Made by a program: the position numbers and the translations under genes. From JBCBZH01 sp039815415 (GTDB lineage Bacteria > Bacteroidota > Rhodothermia > Rhodothermales > Rubricoccaceae): a stretch of DNA of 6,958 nucleotides. Within the stretch, counting starts at the first letter, position 1. Each line of letters begins with the position of its first letter. Under the pieces are notes generated by a model. The model made no database searches, was not told the DNA's origin, and was given only the letters and a program-made list of their open reading frames with translations. Shown here in pieces: positions 5,820 through 6,958 of the stretch. Where the stretch lies: the NCBI GenBank assembly GCA_039815415.1, contig JBCBZH010000238.1:1-6958 (forward strand). The letters are read 5' to 3'.

Positions 5820-6179
5820 ATGCGTGTCCTTCTTCTATTCGCCCTCGTCGTCGCTGCCGGATGTGCGCCCGGCGTCACGTACGATGAAGCGTTTGGGCGC
5901 CCGGATTCTCAGGATTGGACGTATTTCCGGGGCTCTACGAATGAAGTGGTGCAGGCCATCCAAGACGTACTGGCGTTTACGACCACCAGGGTTGAGTCCG
6001 TAGGCAAGGTTCCAGGGGGTACCGTAGTGACCCTTAGCGAACGCTATGGTGGGGGCGACATGGAAGAGATCTACATCGAGGACACGAACAAGGAGGGTTT
6101 CGGAGCCCGCGCCCAGCTGTACGGGCGCCAGACGCCGCTGCCGCTCCGGTTCGAGCAGGACGTCGCACGCGAGTTGTAG
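5820..6179 (+). CDS. Small lipoprotein of unknown function
   Basis: A 119-residue product. Its N terminus MRVLLLFALVVAAGC is a short lipoprotein signal peptide with C15 as the lipidated residue (lipobox VAAGC; Ala at -3 is less typical than Leu). The mature part (about 105 residues) begins APGVTYDEAFGRPDS and contains DWTYFRG, an amphipathic helix-like NEVVQAIQDVLAF, a beta-like VPGGTVVTLSERYGGG and an acidic EEIYIEDTNKEG stretch. No enzymatic motif is visible and I recognise no family. GGAG at 5814-5817 is only 2 nt before ATG 5820, too close for an ideal ribosome-binding site. The frame is open upstream to 5451, but there it is only a shadow of arsN2. It begins 25 nt after arsN2 on the same strand and may be the last gene of the operon; a role in arsenic resistance is not shown. 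Confidence 0.75.
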   Translation: MRVLLLFALVVAAGCAPGVTYDEAFGRPDSQDWTYFRGSTNEVVQAIQDVLAFTTTRVESVGKVPGGTVVTLSERYGGGDMEEIYIEDTNKEGFGARAQLYGRQTPLPLRFEQDVAREL

Positions 6180-6209
6180 GACAGCTTGTTGTGCACTGCT
6201 ATCGGAGGG

Positions 6210-6246
6210 ATCGCCAGCTCGAGGTCGGCACCATCGGGCTGGCGAT
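6210..6246. terminator. Inverted repeat between convergent lipoprotein and thioesterase genes
   Basis: ATCGCCAGC (6210-6218) and GCTGGCGAT (6238-6246) are perfect 9-bp inverted arms separated by 19 nt. The repeat fills the gap between the lipoprotein stop (6179) and the thioesterase stop (6249) on opposite strands, the position of a bidirectional terminator. No T-run follows on either strand. Its left arm contains the CGCCAGCTCG 10-mer that recurs in other gaps of this window. Confidence 0.5.
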
Positions 6247-6248
6247 TC

Positions 6249-6668
6249 CTATTCATGAGTGCGGGATTCCGGCGAGTGTTGCCGTAGCGCGTCGCGTAGG
6301 CCGTCTGGGATCGGCATGGAGGATCCGGTAGACAAGTCGACCCAGACAAGAACCGAGTCGGACTCGGCACAGACGGCATCTGGGGCGTTCTCGGTGGCAA
6401 TCGAGTAGGTCATGCGCAGGGACGAGCGGCCCGGCGGGTCGAACCCTACGGTCACGAGGACAGGCCCCGGCGCTGTGATCGGGCGTTTGAACTGGAGGCT
6501 CGCGGAGGCCACGACTGGGCTGTACGTCTCCGTCCACCATGCCGGAAAGAGCGTCGTCAGCGCGTCGATGCGGGCCTCTTCGCAGAGTGTCAGGTAGGCG
6601 GCGTTGTTGAGGTGGCCGAGCGCGTCGAGGTCGCTCCACCGGACAGACAGGCGGGTGGTATGGGGCAC
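6249..6668 (-). CDS. 4HBT-fold acyl-CoA thioesterase
   Basis: A 139-residue hotdog-fold thioesterase, expected to hydrolyse an acyl-CoA in the cytosol as a homotetramer. The diagnostic N-terminal block is VRWSDLDALGHLNNAAYLTLCEEAR (about residues 9-33): the catalytic-type Asp in D-x-D, GHLNN and the downstream Glu/Arg match the 4-hydroxybenzoyl-CoA thioesterase/YbgC/FadM family. SASLQFKRPI and VTVGFDPPGRSSLRMTYSI are the expected central beta strands, and VWVDLSTGSSMPIPDGLRDAL the last strand and helix. The start is set at GTG 6668, right before PHTTRLSVRWSD; an ATG at 6776 would add 36 residues (His/Arg/Pro-rich) with no family resemblance. The substrate cannot be deduced. It is transcribed towards the lipoprotein gene, and no convincing promoter is seen upstream. 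Confidence 0.88.
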   Translation of the reverse strand: MPHTTRLSVRWSDLDALGHLNNAAYLTLCEEARIDALTTLFPAWWTETYSPVVASASLQFKRPITAPGPVLVTVGFDPPGRSSLRMTYSIATENAPDAVCAESDSVLVWVDLSTGSSMPIPDGLRDALRQHSPESRTHE

Positions 6669-6862
6669 AGGGGGGTGGGGAAAGTGCGGCGCTGAACAGG
6701 GTCCGCCAGCTCGTCGGGAGTGTAAGTAAAAACTGTGATGCCTTACATGGCCCTGCGGCCGTCGCCACAAAAACAACAGTTACTGCCAATCATGTTCTGG
6801 TGCATGAGAACCGGGTATTTTCATTCCATGATCACACGCGTTCGGTAAAAGAATTTCAGGCA

Positions 6863-6899
6863 AGTCACACGCTCGCACACAGCGCTGCGTTGTGTGACT
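6863..6899. promoter_or_regulatory. Large dyad overlapping the -35 region
   Basis: AGTCACAC (6863-6870) and GTGTGACT (6892-6899) form perfect 8-bp inverted arms. Inside them CGCA (6874-6877) pairs with TGCG (6886-6889). The right arm overlaps the proposed -35 element (6890-6895). In DNA form it could be an operator; if transcribed leftward it would form a hairpin. Confidence 0.4.
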
Positions 6900-6918
6900 A
6901 TGAAAAAGCCGTTAGAAT
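6890..6918 (+). promoter_or_regulatory. Sigma70-like promoter for the gene at the right edge
   Basis: TTGTGT (6890-6895) and TAGAAT (6913-6918) are separated by the ideal 17 bp. The -10 element matches five of six consensus positions, and the -35 keeps TTG. Transcription would start near 6925, shortly before ATG 6941. Confidence 0.5.
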
Positions 6919-6940
6919 CGCCCTTTCGAGCGCGAGCCGC

Positions 6941-6958
6941 ATGTCAGCCATCATCCCC
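6941..6958 (+). CDS. Probable start of a gene cut by the window end
   Basis: ATG 6941 opens a frame reading MSAIIP up to the last base. Only six codons are visible, so no function can be given. Support comes from the promoter-like elements just upstream. An alternative ATG at 6900 opens a frame reading MKKPLESPF that also stays open to the window end, but it would place the -10 element inside the coding region. Confidence 0.35.

Larger units (their letters stand above)
6669..6940. other. Intergenic region with lower GC than its surroundings
   Basis: About 270 bp without a supportable gene separate the thioesterase (leftward) from the probable gene starting at 6941 (rightward). It holds one copy of the CGCCAGCTCG 10-mer (6704-6713), a 6-bp inverted repeat TGTAAG/CTTACA (6721-6726 and 6742-6747), a direct repeat TCACACGC (6832-6839 and 6865-6872, 33 bp apart), and the dyad and promoter listed separately. 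The lower GC content and divergent arrangement suit a shared regulatory region. Confidence 0.55.

Noticed and set aside
6734..6747. CRP-like TGTGA half-site near 6734
   Set aside because: The opposite half is not TCACA, so the site is not a credible CRP operator.
6669..6776. 36-residue N-terminal extension of the thioesterase to ATG 6776
   Set aside because: The extension lacks any resemblance to hotdog thioesterases, and GTG 6668 precedes the family's normal N terminus.
6738..6848. 36-codon open frame on the + strand (MPYMALRPSP...)
   Set aside because: No ribosome-binding site, no recognisable motif, and it lies in a region that looks regulatory; an ORF of this length is expected by chance.
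1..6958. CRISPR array, tRNA, rRNA or insertion sequence
   Set aside because: No regularly spaced long repeats, no tRNA or rRNA-like segments, and no transposase-like frames or terminal inverted repeats were seen on either strand.

Overview
The window is a GC-rich (roughly 63-64 %) bacterial chromosome segment with tightly packed genes, few strong Shine-Dalgarno sequences, and proteins that read like the Bacteroidota/Rhodothermota lineage (Rubricoccus/Rubrivirga/Salinibacter type). The taxonomic guess rests on protein style, such as an ABC exporter with an LSLGQRQ signature and an ArsR with a CxC metal site, so it is an inference.

Left part (1-3485), housekeeping, all on the + strand: the C-terminal 184 residues of pyruvate, phosphate dikinase (ppdK, cut by the window edge); ribonuclease Z (rnz, tRNA 3'-end maturation) with every metal ligand present; and a complete MsbA/MdlB-like ABC exporter half-transporter. 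Imperfect hairpins lie in the two gaps between these genes. A gap of about 160 bp with a small hairpin and a 10-bp palindrome leads to a six-helix TMEM175/DUF1211-type membrane protein (3648-4394).

Middle part (4383-6179), a compact arsenic-response cluster. A sigma70-like promoter with overlapping ATCG-containing palindromes, probably the ArsR operator, precedes an unlisted 25-codon gene. Its product is built on a CC-x4 repeat with three Cys-Cys pairs. A 12-bp GC-rich hairpin with a pyrimidine-rich tail separates this gene from arsR. Then come arsR (repressor with a C-x-C site and an extra SCCDGDCC tail), arsC (thioredoxin-type arsenate reductase of the low-molecular-weight phosphatase fold, overlapping arsR by 17 nt) and arsN2 (GNAT acetyltransferase, ATGA overlap with arsC, carrying an unusual Cys-Cys-Cys). 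A small lipoprotein of unknown function follows closely and may be co-transcribed. No arsenite efflux permease (ArsB/Acr3) is present in the window.

Right part (6180-6958): a 9-bp-arm inverted repeat lies between the convergent lipoprotein and thioesterase genes. A 4HBT-fold acyl-CoA thioesterase is encoded on the - strand. About 270 bp of intergenic DNA with lower GC than its surroundings contains a large dyad and a good sigma70-like promoter, which probably drives a gene whose first codons (from 6941) are cut off by the window end.

The most notable signal is the Cys-pair micro-peptide followed by an attenuator-like hairpin ahead of arsR. It is either a tiny metal(loid)-binding peptide or a cysteine-codon leader peptide, and Cys-pair motifs recur in ArsR and ArsN2 of the same cluster. 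A second signal is the 10-mer CGCCAGCTCG, found four times on the + strand, every time in non-coding DNA.
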